From assembly GCF_008629685.1 (NCBI RefSeq), contig NZ_VWSF01000006.1, forward strand, positions 62,001 to 126,000: a stretch of DNA of 64,000 nt, written 5' to 3'. The translations under genes were made by a program, and so were the position numbers. Under the pieces are notes generated by a model. The model searched no databases. It had not been told where the DNA came from and was given only the letters and a program-made list of their open reading frames with translations. This stretch comes from Adhaeribacter rhizoryzae. GTDB taxonomy: Bacteria; Bacteroidota; Bacteroidia; Cytophagales; Hymenobacteraceae. Below, piece after piece: positions 55,702 through 64,000 of this stretch (positions within the stretch are counted from its first letter, which is position 1; every line of letters starts with the position of its first letter).

Positions 55702-56051
55702 ATTTTAGTTATTAGTGCTTAGTTGTTAGTTCTTTCTTTAGATAAAAAGAATTTTAATAAAATATTAAATGTAAGCCCCGGTGCTGTTCAGGTATCGGGG
55801 CTTATTTTTTACTTTCGCCGGTAAATTGCGGCTGTAACCTAATATTTATTTCTGCGGGCAGGTCTTTTTAAACGATGTAATCGCAAAAAACTATTTCATC
55901 CAGCTTTAACTTAGCATCAGGAAGCGAGGAAATTAATTTCGGGTGCATAAATTTACAAAATATTAATCTCAATGAAATTCCAGCATTAATTACCCAATTA
56001 GCACATTAGCATATTACCACATTAAATAACTAGCACAATAATCAATATAAC
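55702..56051. other. intergenic region with terminator and AT-rich short repeats
   Basis: Holds the sigma factor terminator (55772-55810), a run of TTAGTTATTAGTGCTTAG-type units at about 55705-55730, and ATTAGCACATTAGCATATTA-type units at about 55983-56035. No gene seen. Confidence 0.5.
55772..55810 (+). terminator. terminator of the sigma factor gene
   Basis: A 9-bp perfect stem (TAAGCCCCG / CGGGGCTTA) with a 15-nt loop followed by TTTTTT. Confidence 0.85.
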
Positions 56052-56690
56052 ATGACTGTTCAGGCCGCTACTCTTGTTACTAAATATTTCCCGAAAATTA
56101 CGCCCCGCCAGCAAAACCAGTTTAACCATTTAGAACAATTGTTGCGCGACTGGAACCTGAAAATAAACGTTATTTCGCGGAAAGACATGGACCAGATTAG
56201 CCTGCACCATATTTTGCATTCGCTGGGTATTGCTAAAGTAGTAGAGTTTCCGGCGGGTAGTGCGGTAATGGATGTGGGTACGGGCGGCGGCTTACCCGGT
56301 TTGCCCCTGGCTATTCTGTTTCCGGAAGTAAAATTTCATTTGGTGGATTCAATTGGTAAAAAAATAACCGTGGTGCGCGAAATAGCCCAGGCCTTGCACC
56401 TGCACAATGTTAGAGCCACCCAAGCCCGGGCCGAGCAGGTTACCGAAAAATACGATTTTGTAGTTAGCCGGGCCGTAGCCCAATTAGGCGAGTTCTACAC
56501 CTGGATTCACAACAGCTTTAAACAACCCACCGATAATTTACACGGCCTTTATTATTTGAAAGGGGGCGATTTAACTGCAGAAATAGCAGAATCGGGATTA
56601 ATTACCCAGGTGCACGAATTAAAACAATATTTTGAAGAAGAATTTTTCGAAACCAAGAAAGTAGTTTTTGTGCCGGTTACCCATTTTTAA
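56052..56690 (+). CDS. rsmG: 16S rRNA (guanine527-N7)-methyltransferase
   Basis: This is a 212-residue SAM methyltransferase of the RsmG/GidB family, modifying G527 of 16S rRNA. The SAM motif is MDVGTGGGLPGLPLAILFP, with NLKINVISRKDMDQI upstream and FVVSRAVAQLGEF downstream. Full length, apparently monocistronic. Confidence 0.96.
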   Translation: MTVQAATLVTKYFPKITPRQQNQFNHLEQLLRDWNLKINVISRKDMDQISLHHILHSLGIAKVVEFPAGSAVMDVGTGGGLPGLPLAILFPEVKFHLVDSIGKKITVVREIAQALHLHNVRATQARAEQVTEKYDFVVSRAVAQLGEFYTWIHNSFKQPTDNLHGLYYLKGGDLTAEIAESGLITQVHELKQYFEEEFFETKKVVFVPVTHF

Positions 56691-56897
56691 CGCAACAACA
56701 TTTATTTTTGCTGTTTTTATAGTTTAAGAAACAAGCAAACTGCTATTAAATACAAGTTTTCTATATAATATCTTGAATAAGATAAAGTCAGATGAATAAT
56801 TTGTAAAATATTGATTATTAATAATTTAAATTTAATATTTTAGATAAATAAAGTCTGTTTTTGTTAGAATAAATATTTTTTCTCTGTTGCCATAGAT

Positions 56898-56905
56898 TAC
56901 TTTTG
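56898..56905 (+). promoter_or_regulatory. -7 box before a small gene
   Basis: TACTTTTG (perfect TAnnTTTG), 27 nt before the ATG at 56932. It is the main support for the small gene that follows. Confidence 0.5.
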
Positions 56906-56931
56906 AATCACTAATCTAATTAATAGTAACT

Positions 56932-57114
56932 ATGGAAAAAGAAATATTTTTTCTCTTTAATCCGGATGCTCCGGAAATTATTTTAGATAAAAAAGAAAAA
57001 TATCGTTCAGTATTACCCCAGGCAGCACCGGCAAAGCGGCCTGAAAAAAAAGCATCTTCTTTAAAATTACATGCAACCCTTCGCAAAGTATTTTGCTCTA
57101 CTTGGTGGAACTAA
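56932..57114 (+). CDS. 60-residue basic protein, unknown
   Basis: A small protein, MEKEIFFLFNPDAPEIILDK at the start and a basic middle (AKRPEKKASSLKLHATLRKV). No family recognised. The AT-rich leader with a perfect -7 box at the right distance, and the reasonable residue mix, support translation. No homology evidence is available. Confidence 0.45.
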   Translation: MEKEIFFLFNPDAPEIILDKKEKYRSVLPQAAPAKRPEKKASSLKLHATLRKVFCSTWWN

Positions 57115-57272
57115 TACCCGCTTTGAGTTAAACAATAATTTTATACCCCGGCATACCACCTGTGCAATTATTTTATTTTCAGTGTTATAAACAGTTATTT
57201 CTAAAATTAACGACTGTTTTAGTGAAAATTTGTATTTTTTTAAAGATATTTGCACTTCTATTAGAACAACAT

Positions 57273-59759
57273 ATGAGAAGCCTGCTGATTATCCTGCTAT
57301 CCTTTACGGTAGTATCTGCGCTGGCACAAAACCGGATTTCCGGCAAAGTAACCGATGCCCGCACCGGCGAAGCTTTACCTTTTGTGAGTGTATATATCAA
57401 AAATACAACTACTGGTACTACTACCGATGAAAATGGTGCTTACAATATAAAATTATCTAACTTACCCGACTCGCTTACGGCCTCGTTTGTGGGGTACCAA
57501 AACCAAACAAAAGCGGTTAAAAAAGGCGCTGCCGCGCAAGTAATTAATTTTGATTTGGGTTTAACCAGCGTTAGCCTGAACGAAATATTAATCCGGCCCG
57601 AAGAAAATCCGGCCTTCCGGATTATGCGGCAGGTTATGGCTCACAAAAAGAAAAACGATAAACGTAAACTAACGGCTTACCAGTACGAAGCTTACACCCG
57701 CATGCAGTTGCAAGCCGATAATCTGCTGCAGAAAAAAGGCCGGATTGGCTTGCGCTCCGCCGTAACCTCTTTGGTAGACACCCAATTATTTGTAACCGGC
57801 CAGAATGGTAAAAAACTGATGCCTTTCTTTATTTCCGAAAGTTTATCGGATTATTTTTATAACCGCGACCCAAGAAAAACAAAAGAATTGGTGAAAGCTA
57901 CTAAGGTTACCGGTATTGGTATTCAGGATGGCACCCTGGTTTCGCAGGTAATTGGTAATATTTACCAGGATTACAACTTTTATCAGAACTGGGTAAGTGT
58001 ACTGCGGAAAGATTTTATCAGCCCCATTGCCGACGGCTGGAAAGGTTCTTACGAGTACGAATTAGAAGATAGCCTGCTGGTGGGCGAGAACTGGTGCTAC
58101 CAGATTAAGTTTAATCAGAAACGGGCCCAGGATTTGGCTTTTAACGGTTACCTCTGGATAGACGACGAAACATTTGCCATCCGGAAAATTGATGCTACCA
58201 TCAGCAAATCGGCCAATATTAATTTTGTGGAAGGAATACACCTGGTACAGGAAGAATTGCCCACCGAGGCGGGTGCCTGGCTGCCGGTGAAAACCCGTAT
58301 TAATATGAAAATATCGCCTTTGAGCGAAACCCGACCCGGTATTTGGGTTGACATTAATACATCGGCAAAAAAAATTAAAGTAAACAATCCGCAAAAATCC
58401 AGCTTTTTTGACGAAGCTATTCAAATAGTGCAGAAGGCGGGTACCAGCACCGATACGTTTTGGGTTGCTAACCGCCACGATACCTTAACTGCCGCCGATC
58501 AGCGTTTGTATACCGTAGTAGATTCTATTAAGCATTCGCCGCGCATGGCCCGGTTTGCCACTATTGCCAATGTGCTGGCTACCGGCTACTTTAAGGTAGT
58601 TAAAATTAGCCTGGGGCCTTACCCGTATTTGTACGCCAACAATAATATTGAAGGGCATCGTTTTCAGGGAGGCTTTAAAACCAATATTGATTTTAGTAAA
58701 AAATGGGAATTTAGCGGCTATACGGCTTACGGTACCCTCGACCAAAGATTAAAATATGGTGCCAACGTACGGTATATTATTACCCGTAAACACTGGAGCG
58801 AAGTAGGTTTTTCGCGGCGCGAAGATTTGCAGCGGGTAGGCTTTATGTCGGAGAAGCTGGCAGCCAGTCCGTTTCTGATGGGTTTTTCCCGGTTCGGCGA
58901 TTTAAGACGGCCGGTATTTACAAAAGAAACCAGCGCTTACTTGCAGCGGGATATTTCGCGGGGCGTAACGCAACGGATTAGCATTGCCAACCGGGTATTT
59001 CAGCCGCAGTACAATTTCGCGTTTTATAACAAAGGTGCCGATAACCAGCCCGTACCTACCAAAGATTTTACGACAACAGAGTTAAGCTTTTTAACCCGGT
59101 ATGCCAATAACGAAGTAAAAGTTATTAACGATAACGACCGCATTAGCTTAGGTAACGGCAAGTGGCCGGTGGTGTCGTTTAAATATACTTTGGGCCTGAA
59201 TAATTTCCTGGGTTCTACCGTAGATTACCAGCGCGTAGATGCCGGTATTACGCAATCTTTTGTAATGGGCCGGTTGGGTAAAGCCAATTATCGCCTGGAG
59301 GCTGGCAAAGTATTTTCGCCCGTTCCGTATCCGTTGCTGGAAGTACACTTGGGTAACCAAACGCCTTTCTACTACGTGCAAACTTTTAACCTGATGAATA
59401 ATTTTGAGTTTGCCAGCGATACCTACGCCTCGCTGCACTACGAACAATATTTTGAAGGTTTACTGTTGAATAGCTTACCCCTGATAAAAAAACTAAAATG
59501 GCGCTTACTGGCTACTTCTAATGTGTTGTACGGCCACCTGAGTAAAGAAAATTTAAACCTGATTGTTCCCCAAAACCCGGATAATCTGGCCCAGGATTCT
59601 TTTAAATCTTTAAATAACGGCCCTTATGCAGAGGTAGGTTATGGCATCGAAAATATATTCCGGGTAGTACGGGTAGATGCCATTCACCGGTTAACTTATT
59701 TAAATGATCCGGCGGTAAAGAAATTTGGTTTACGGGTTTCGTTCCAGTTTAAACTTTAG
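57273..59759 (+). CDS. DUF5686/carboxypeptidase-regulatory-like outer-membrane protein
   Basis: This is an 828-residue exported protein. The signal peptide MRSLLIILLSFTVVSALAQ is followed by a carboxypeptidase-regulatory-like Ig fold (NRISGKVTDARTGEALPFVS, about 20-110), then the DUF5686 region that should end as a beta-barrel, closing with KKFGLRVSFQFKL. The frame is open 37 codons further upstream, but the ATG at 57273 starts the signal peptide. Family function is unknown; members are outer-membrane proteins of Bacteroidota. Confidence 0.92.
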   Translation: MRSLLIILLSFTVVSALAQNRISGKVTDARTGEALPFVSVYIKNTTTGTTTDENGAYNIKLSNLPDSLTASFVGYQNQTKAVKKGAAAQVINFDLGLTSVSLNEILIRPEENPAFRIMRQVMAHKKKNDKRKLTAYQYEAYTRMQLQADNLLQKKGRIGLRSAVTSLVDTQLFVTGQNGKKLMPFFISESLSDYFYNRDPRKTKELVKATKVTGIGIQDGTLVSQVIGNIYQDYNFYQNWVSVLRKDFISPIADGWKGSYEYELEDSLLVGENWCYQIKFNQKRAQDLAFNGYLWIDDETFAIRKIDATISKSANINFVEGIHLVQEELPTEAGAWLPVKTRINMKISPLSETRPGIWVDINTSAKKIKVNNPQKSSFFDEAIQIVQKAGTSTDTFWVANRHDTLTAADQRLYTVVDSIKHSPRMARFATIANVLATGYFKVVKISLGPYPYLYANNNIEGHRFQGGFKTNIDFSKKWEFSGYTAYGTLDQRLKYGANVRYIITRKHWSEVGFSRREDLQRVGFMSEKLAASPFLMGFSRFGDLRRPVFTKETSAYLQRDISRGVTQRISIANRVFQPQYNFAFYNKGADNQPVPTKDFTTTELSFLTRYANNEVKVINDNDRISLGNGKWPVVSFKYTLGLNNFLGSTVDYQRVDAGITQSFVMGRLGKANYRLEAGKVFSPVPYPLLEVHLGNQTPFYYVQTFNLMNNFEFASDTYASLHYEQYFEGLLLNSLPLIKKLKWRLLATSNVLYGHLSKENLNLIVPQNPDNLAQDSFKSLNNGPYAEVGYGIENIFRVVRVDAIHRLTYLNDPAVKKFGLRVSFQFKL

Positions 59760-59808
59760 GTATTTTCTAAAGCAAAAGCGTTCTGATATTTAAAATCAGA
59801 AATCATTA

Positions 59809-60780
59809 TTATTTGATAATAGAAGAAAAGAATTCGGCTGTTCTTCTGTCGGAGTAATAAATATTTTGCCAGAAGTCTTCGGTAAACCCCACGTGTCCTC
59901 CGTGCCGCGGCGTTTCCAGAAATAGATTAGGATTTTGTTCGGCTTCAGCTACCGGAAAACACTCCGGCGATAAAAACGGATCGTTTAGCGCATTAACCAA
60001 AAGCGTTGGAATGCGAATGGCCGGTAAATATTGCCGGGAACTGCATTGGTTATAATAATCTTCGGCATTTTTAAAACCGTGAATAGGGGCGGTAAAACGG
60101 TCATCGAACTGCGGAAAAGTTTTTAATTTTTCGTAGCCATCCAGGGTTATGCCTTCGGGTAATAAGGCCATTTTATCGGTTAATTTACGGTGGAGGGTTT
60201 TGAGGAAGCGCTGCATGTAAACGCGGTTTTCCAATTTGGCCATTTGGGCTGAAGCAGTTAAAATATGACAGGGCACCGAAAAAGTGGCGGCTGCTTTTAC
60301 TTGCTGCGGTACCAATTCGGGCTGCTGGCCTAAGTAATTAAGCGTAATATTGCCGCCCATACTAAAGCCTACTAAAAATATTTCGTTGTAACGGCCGGTC
60401 TTTAAGGCGTATTCTACTACGGTGTGCAGGTCATCGGTGGCGCCCATGTGGTAGGAGCGGAGCAGTTTATTGGGTTCGCCGCTGCAACTTCTAAAATTCC
60501 AGGCCAAAACATCCATCTGTATTTTATGCATTTGCTTGGCCATACCTTTTACATAAGGGCGGTCGGTGCTACCTTCCAAGCCATGCGAAATAATAGTTAA
60601 ACGTCGGTGTCCTTTTATTGCCCAATCCAGGTCCAGAAAATCATGGTCAGGTGTTTCGATGCGTTCCCGGTGGTACAAGATGCTTTTCTCCTTTCGGAAT
60701 AAAGCCGGAATAATGGTTTCTACGTGCCGGTTAAAAAAGTAAAATGGGCCGCCCCGGTAAGCGGAATTTAAAACTGGCAT
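59809..60780 (-). CDS. YheT-like alpha/beta hydrolase
   Basis: This is a 323-residue hydrolase of the YheT family. It has the N-terminal LTIISHGLEGSTDRPYVKGM, NFRSCSGEPN, nucleophile Ser140 in VGFSMGGN, acid in NALNDPFLSP and His in RHGGHVGF. Substrates are probably short-chain esters. A perfect -7 box (TACCTTTG, minus, 60799-60806) lies 19 nt ahead of the ATG. Confidence 0.93.
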   Translation of the reverse strand: MPVLNSAYRGGPFYFFNRHVETIIPALFRKEKSILYHRERIETPDHDFLDLDWAIKGHRRLTIISHGLEGSTDRPYVKGMAKQMHKIQMDVLAWNFRSCSGEPNKLLRSYHMGATDDLHTVVEYALKTGRYNEIFLVGFSMGGNITLNYLGQQPELVPQQVKAAATFSVPCHILTASAQMAKLENRVYMQRFLKTLHRKLTDKMALLPEGITLDGYEKLKTFPQFDDRFTAPIHGFKNAEDYYNQCSSRQYLPAIRIPTLLVNALNDPFLSPECFPVAEAEQNPNLFLETPRHGGHVGFTEDFWQNIYYSDRRTAEFFSSIIK

Positions 60781-60798
60781 ACTAAACTAATTTGAACA

Positions 60799-60806
60799 CA
60801 AAGGTA
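60799..60806 (-). promoter_or_regulatory. -7 box of the yheT-like gene
   Basis: The minus strand reads TACCTTTG (perfect TAnnTTTG). Confidence 0.65.
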
Positions 60807-60956
60807 TTCTCTTTTTTAAGCAGGTTAAAGATTAATCTGAACCTAGGTAAACTTTGTTAATTACCTTTACACCAAAAATAAGGCCGGTTTGTTAAAATAT
60901 ATGCAACCTAATTGCCAGTGCTGAATCATAAATACCAGAGATTTTTTTTTATTAAG

Positions 60957-60988
60957 TTTGGAAAGCAACAGGAAAAGCTATAAATTTG
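60957..60988 (+). promoter_or_regulatory. rpsT promoter
   Basis: TTTG at 60957-60960, a 20-nt spacer and TAAATTTG at 60981-60988, 43 nt before the ATG. This is a textbook Bacteroidota -33/-7 pair. Confidence 0.8.
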
Positions 60989-61031
60989 CACCTCATTCAG
61001 AAAAGAATAAAAAATATTTATAATATAAACC

Positions 61032-61295
61032 ATGGCTAATCACAAGTCGGCATTAAAAAGAATCAGAGCTAACGACGCTAAGCGGGTATTAAACAGATAC
61101 CAGGCTAAAACTACCCGTACATTCATCAAAAAATTAAAAGGTACTACTGATAAGGCCGAAGCTCAGGAGCTTTTCAAAAAAGTTTCTTCTATGCTGGATC
61201 GTTTAGCAAAACGCAACATTATTCATAAGAATAAAGCTGCCAATAATAAATCTAAACTGGCCAAACACATTAATACCCTGGCAACTGCTGCTTAA
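61032..61295 (+). CDS. rpsT: 30S ribosomal protein S20
   Basis: This 87-residue basic helical protein binds 16S rRNA. MANHKSALKRIRANDAKRVL and AKRNIIHKNKAANNKSKLAK are diagnostic. Monocistronic with its own strong promoter and terminator. Confidence 0.97.
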   Translation: MANHKSALKRIRANDAKRVLNRYQAKTTRTFIKKLKGTTDKAEAQELFKKVSSMLDRLAKRNIIHKNKAANNKSKLAKHINTLATAA

Positions 61296-61366
61296 TATTT
61301 CGCAGCTTTAATTTCAGAATCTGGCTTAGCCAATTTAAAAAGATTTTCCTGTTTTTTATAATCAGT

Positions 61367-61394
61367 AGCCTTGCCTTTGGGTAAGGCTTTTTTT
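61367..61394 (+). terminator. rpsT terminator
   Basis: A 9-bp stem (AGCCTTGCC / GGTAAGGCT, one G-T pair), TTTG loop and a T run. Confidence 0.9.
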
Positions 61395-61478
61395 ATGCCT
61401 ACAGCTCAGGCGAACTGCACCAATTCGCAGGCCCTTTAAAAACCAGCAGTAGTATATTTTAATTTTGTCCAGCGAAGA

Positions 61479-61520
61479 GCAATAAAAAAGCCGGCAAATA
61501 TTTACCGGCTTTTTTATTGC
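61479..61520 (-). terminator. pyk terminator
   Basis: A perfect 16-bp stem (GCAATAAAAAAGCCGG and complement) with a 10-nt loop, T run on either strand, 48 nt past the pyk stop codon. Confidence 0.9.
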
Positions 61521-61568
61521 TAAAATATGAAATCAGTGCAATCTATTTAATCATTAAAATCAGCGGTC

Positions 61569-62999
61569 TTATTTGCGGCTTAGCTTAATGGTATTGGCAC
61601 TGGTGCGATCAGTGGCCGGCATGCTGGTAATATTTACAACTACGTTGCCATCCATTACATGTCCGTCATGGGTTAAAATAGACCGGAAATCTGCAATCAG
61701 GTTATCTGTTGAAGATATTTCTTTATCGTAATAATACGTGCGAACTCCCCAAACCATATTAAGTTGGTTAACCAAACGGGCGTTATCTGTGAATACAAAA
61801 ATATGCGATTTAGGGCGGTGCTTGGCGGTGTGGAAAGCAGTATAACCCGAGCGGGTCATGCAAACCACGGCAGCAGCTTCGGTATCGCGGGCCAGGGCGC
61901 ACGCATTAGAGATAACAGTTTTACTGAAGAACGACTCAACACCAGGCTTTGGTTTTACTATTTTATGGTAAACCTCGCCGTTAGCTTCTACCGAAGCAAT
62001 GGTGCGGCTCATGCTCCGGATGGTTTCCAGCGGGTAAGAACCAGCGGCAGTTTCGGCACTTAACATTACAGCGTCGGCTCCATCAAATACGGCATTGGCT
62101 ACGTCGTTGGTTTCGGCGCGGGTAGGGCGGGCATTGGTAATCATGCTTTCCATCATTTGGGTAGCAATAATTACGGGCTTGCCGGCTTTGTTACATTTCT
62201 CTACCATCATTTTCTGCAGCATCGGCACGTCTTCGGCTTTAATTTCAACGCCCAAATCGCCGCGGGCTACCATTATAGCATCGGTAGCGGCAATAATTTC
62301 GTCGATGTTACGGATGGCTTCCGGCTTTTCTATTTTAGCAACTACCAGCGTGTTTTTACCCCGTTCTTTTATGATGCGTTTAATATCGGCAATGTCCTGG
62401 GCCTTGCGCACAAAAGATAAGGCAACCCATTCTACATCGTTATCTAAGCCAAAATGGAGGTCTTGCACGTCTTTTTCGGTAAGCGAAGGTGCTGAAACCG
62501 ACGTGTCGGGTAAGTTAATGCCTTTACGCGGCTTAACCGGACCGCCATAAATAACCACTACTTCTACTTCTTTGTCTTTATCGGTAGCTAAAACCCGCAA
62601 TTCAATTTTACCGTCATCAATCAGGATGGCATCGCCTACGTTTACATCCCGGGCCAAATCCATGTAAATAGTAGATAAGCGGGTAGCGGTACTTACCGAA
62701 TTATCGCAGACCAATTTTATTTTATCGCCGGCTTTAATTTCTACCTGGCCGTTTTCTACATCGCCCAACCTAATTTTAGGGCCCTGTAAATCCTGCATGA
62801 GGCAAATGTGGGTACCCATTTCTTGGTTAAGCTGGCGTACCGTTTGCACTACATGGCGGTGGTCTTCGTGTTTGCCATGCGAAAAATTGAGCCGGAATAC
62901 ATCAACGCCTTCTTTAATCAGGGCCGAAAGCATCTCATAATTATTGCTGGCCGGGCCAACCGTGGCTATAATTTTGGTCTTGTTAAATTTCACTTCCAT
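61569..62999 (-). CDS. pyk: pyruvate kinase
   Basis: This is a 476-residue glycolytic enzyme making ATP and pyruvate from PEP. It has the N-terminal TKIIATVGPAS, DVFRLNFSHG, LQDLQGPKIRLG, the active-site VVAKIEKPEAIRNIDEI and MVARGDLGVE, plus a C-terminal regulatory domain. Full length. The IPExxxVDY gene lies 6 nt upstream on the same strand. Confidence 0.98.
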   Translation of the reverse strand: MEVKFNKTKIIATVGPASNNYEMLSALIKEGVDVFRLNFSHGKHEDHRHVVQTVRQLNQEMGTHICLMQDLQGPKIRLGDVENGQVEIKAGDKIKLVCDNSVSTATRLSTIYMDLARDVNVGDAILIDDGKIELRVLATDKDKEVEVVVIYGGPVKPRKGINLPDTSVSAPSLTEKDVQDLHFGLDNDVEWVALSFVRKAQDIADIKRIIKERGKNTLVVAKIEKPEAIRNIDEIIAATDAIMVARGDLGVEIKAEDVPMLQKMMVEKCNKAGKPVIIATQMMESMITNARPTRAETNDVANAVFDGADAVMLSAETAAGSYPLETIRSMSRTIASVEANGEVYHKIVKPKPGVESFFSKTVISNACALARDTEAAAVVCMTRSGYTAFHTAKHRPKSHIFVFTDNARLVNQLNMVWGVRTYYYDKEISSTDNLIADFRSILTHDGHVMDGNVVVNITSMPATDRTSANTIKLSRK

Positions 63000-63005
63000 A
63001 AAATA

Positions 63006-63431
63006 TTAAAACATCAGGTTTTCCTTAAACCGAAAGGAATTAGGGTCAAATTTTTTAACGTATTGAACTAATGGTACAAGCTTAAAGCTATTCAGAAGTT
63101 CCTGCTGGCAGTTGCTGAGCACGCCGGAAATCTGGATAATGTAATCGAACTCTTTAATATCGGGTACCAGAAAAGGTTTTTTTAAAGTGCTTAAGTCTAC
63201 GGATTTGTTGCGGATAAGTCTGAAAGTACTATGGTCGGTGGCATGCAGGTAGTTAGATATCACGAGGCGCCCTTTGTTAAAAAAGTCGTACTTTAAGTCT
63301 TGTTGCTTGATAAGCCTTATTTTAAAGCATTTATTCAATGCCCATGCAAGTTTATGTTCTTTACTGGAAGAAACCAAACCAAAAATATCAAAATCATAAT
63401 CGTATGCTACTTCCAGCTTAAATGTTTTCAT
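63006..63431 (-). CDS. IPExxxVDY family protein
   Basis: This is a 141-residue protein of the Bacteroidota-only IPExxxVDY family; the name motif appears here as VPDIKEFDY. Its function is unknown. It is the first gene of a two-gene operon with pyk and divergent from acpP, the genomic setting usual for this family. Confidence 0.88.
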   Translation of the reverse strand: MKTFKLEVAYDYDFDIFGLVSSSKEHKLAWALNKCFKIRLIKQQDLKYDFFNKGRLVISNYLHATDHSTFRLIRNKSVDLSTLKKPFLVPDIKEFDYIIQISGVLSNCQQELLNSFKLVPLVQYVKKFDPNSFRFKENLMF

Positions 63432-63556
63432 AGAGCGTATGGGTTTAAAGGTGAAAGTTGATGATAGGAATGAACGCTAAAAGTAAGCAGCCTTTGAATT
63501 AATTGCTTCACCAAAGGGAGAAAACATTTATCCACAAGGGTATCTGAATAATTTTT

Positions 63557-63588
63557 TTTGACATTGTGTTTTTAAATCTCTTAATTTG
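63557..63588 (+). promoter_or_regulatory. acpP promoter
   Basis: TTTG at 63557-63560, 20-nt spacer, TTAATTTG at 63581-63588 (one mismatch to TAnnTTTG), 26 nt before the ATG. Confidence 0.65.
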
Positions 63589-63614
63589 CACAGTATTTCA
63601 AAAAACTAAAGAAA

Positions 63615-63851
63615 ATGTCAGAAATCGCAGAAAAAGTTAAAGCTATTATCATCGATAAATTGGGTGTAGAAGAATCTGAAGTGACGCCGGAGGCCAGCTT
63701 TACCAATGACTTAGGTGCCGATTCTTTGGATACCGTAGAACTTATCATGGAATTTGAAAAAGAATTTAACGTTTCTATTCCGGATGATCAGGCTGAAAAC
63801 ATTGGCACCGTTGGTCAGGCCATCAGCTACCTGGAAGAGCACGCTAAATAG
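63615..63851 (+). CDS. acpP: acyl carrier protein
   Basis: This 78-residue acidic carrier holds growing fatty acyl chains. The phosphopantetheine site is Ser37 in [10 protein letters not shown]. fabF follows 62 nt downstream, the standard arrangement. Confidence 0.98.
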   Translation: MSEIAEKVKAIIIDKLGVEESEVTPEASFTNDLGADSLDTVELIMEFEKEFNVSIPDDQAENIGTVGQAISYLEEHAK

Positions 63852-63913
63852 TTCTTCCTGATTATTTTTTCTGTTCAACACATTTCCCAAATTTCCACCC
63901 TCTGTGCTAGCCT

Positions 63914-64000
63914 ATGGAGCTTAAGAGAGTTGTAGTTACTGGCCTTGGCGCACTCACGCCGCTTGGTAATACTGTTTCAGAATACTGGAATGGTTTAATC
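63914..64000 (+). CDS. fabF: beta-ketoacyl-ACP synthase II, N-terminal part (cut by window end)
   Basis: The first 29 codons, MELKRVVVTGLGALTPLGNT and on to EYWNGLI, match the N-terminus of FabF. This condensing enzyme elongates acyl-ACP. The gene runs off the right end of the window. Its place after acpP supports the call. Confidence 0.95.
   Translation, partial: MELKRVVVTGLGALTPLGNTVSEYWNGLI

Overview
This window is chromosomal DNA from a member of the Bacteroidota, most likely a Cytophagales bacterium of the Hymenobacteraceae type (Adhaeribacter/Pontibacter-like). The genus is an inference from gene content, not a search result. The supporting evidence is: many promoters with the Bacteroidota -7 box TAnnTTTG (often with TTTG 19-20 nt upstream) and few Shine-Dalgarno sites; lineage-typical proteins (IPExxxVDY protein, DUF5686 outer-membrane protein, short AtpC, TolB-propeller amidohydrolase, Zn-site-less Tgt); and atpD-atpC standing apart from the other ATP synthase genes. 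No prophage, transposase, CRISPR array or rRNA operon is visible. One tRNA, tRNA-Gln(UUG), is present.

Layout. 1-6.3 kb: a gene-poor left end, a secreted TolB/amidohydrolase fusion, and a GT39 glycosyltransferase with a sugar O-acetyltransferase. 6.3-8.7 kb: a GMC oxidoreductase with its Tat-type gluconate-dehydrogenase subunit 3. 9-11.7 kb: a minimal Mla/MCE lipid transport operon (MlaE-MlaF-MlaD). 12-20.5 kb: typA, a lipoprotein MsrB with two small proteins, a Lys-rich coiled-coil protein, metG, an MFS carrier, and a membrane-protein/XRE-regulator pair behind tandem operator-like repeats. 20.6-28.6 kb: a Tat lactonase, a DEAD-box helicase, a membrane metallophosphoesterase, GH16, VOC and YdcF proteins. 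27.8-31.1 kb: an RsbQ-type alpha/beta hydrolase, a PAS hybrid histidine kinase and a dienoyl-CoA-reductase-like SDR. 31.1-36.1 kb: pth, rplY, prs, tRNA-Gln and purL. 36.2-37.9 kb: an ABC exporter pair. 38.5-42.7 kb: a four-gene operon of DUF427, a flavin disulfide reductase, and an OpuC/EgtUV-like ABC importer whose binding domain is fused to the permease and appears circularly permuted. 43-46.2 kb: atpD, atpC and a Cys/Met-metabolism PLP enzyme. 46.4-49.4 kb: a pglC-pglD-pglE-like cassette with an overlapping nitroreductase gene. 49.5-56.7 kb: ispE, a DMT carrier, an LptF/G permease, tgt, a GT2, a sigma factor and rsmG. 57-64 kb: a DUF5686 protein, a YheT hydrolase, rpsT, pyk with the IPExxxVDY gene, then acpP and the first 29 codons of fabF.

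Most of the window is ordinary housekeeping. The parts most worth a second look are the permuted importer plus disulfide-reductase operon (38.5-42.7 kb), the RsbQ/PAS-kinase sensing pair (27.8-30.2 kb), the XRE/membrane pair with 20-bp tandem repeats (19.7-20.5 kb), the atpD-atpC intercistronic hairpin, and a perfect 27-bp inverted repeat at 46.2 kb.
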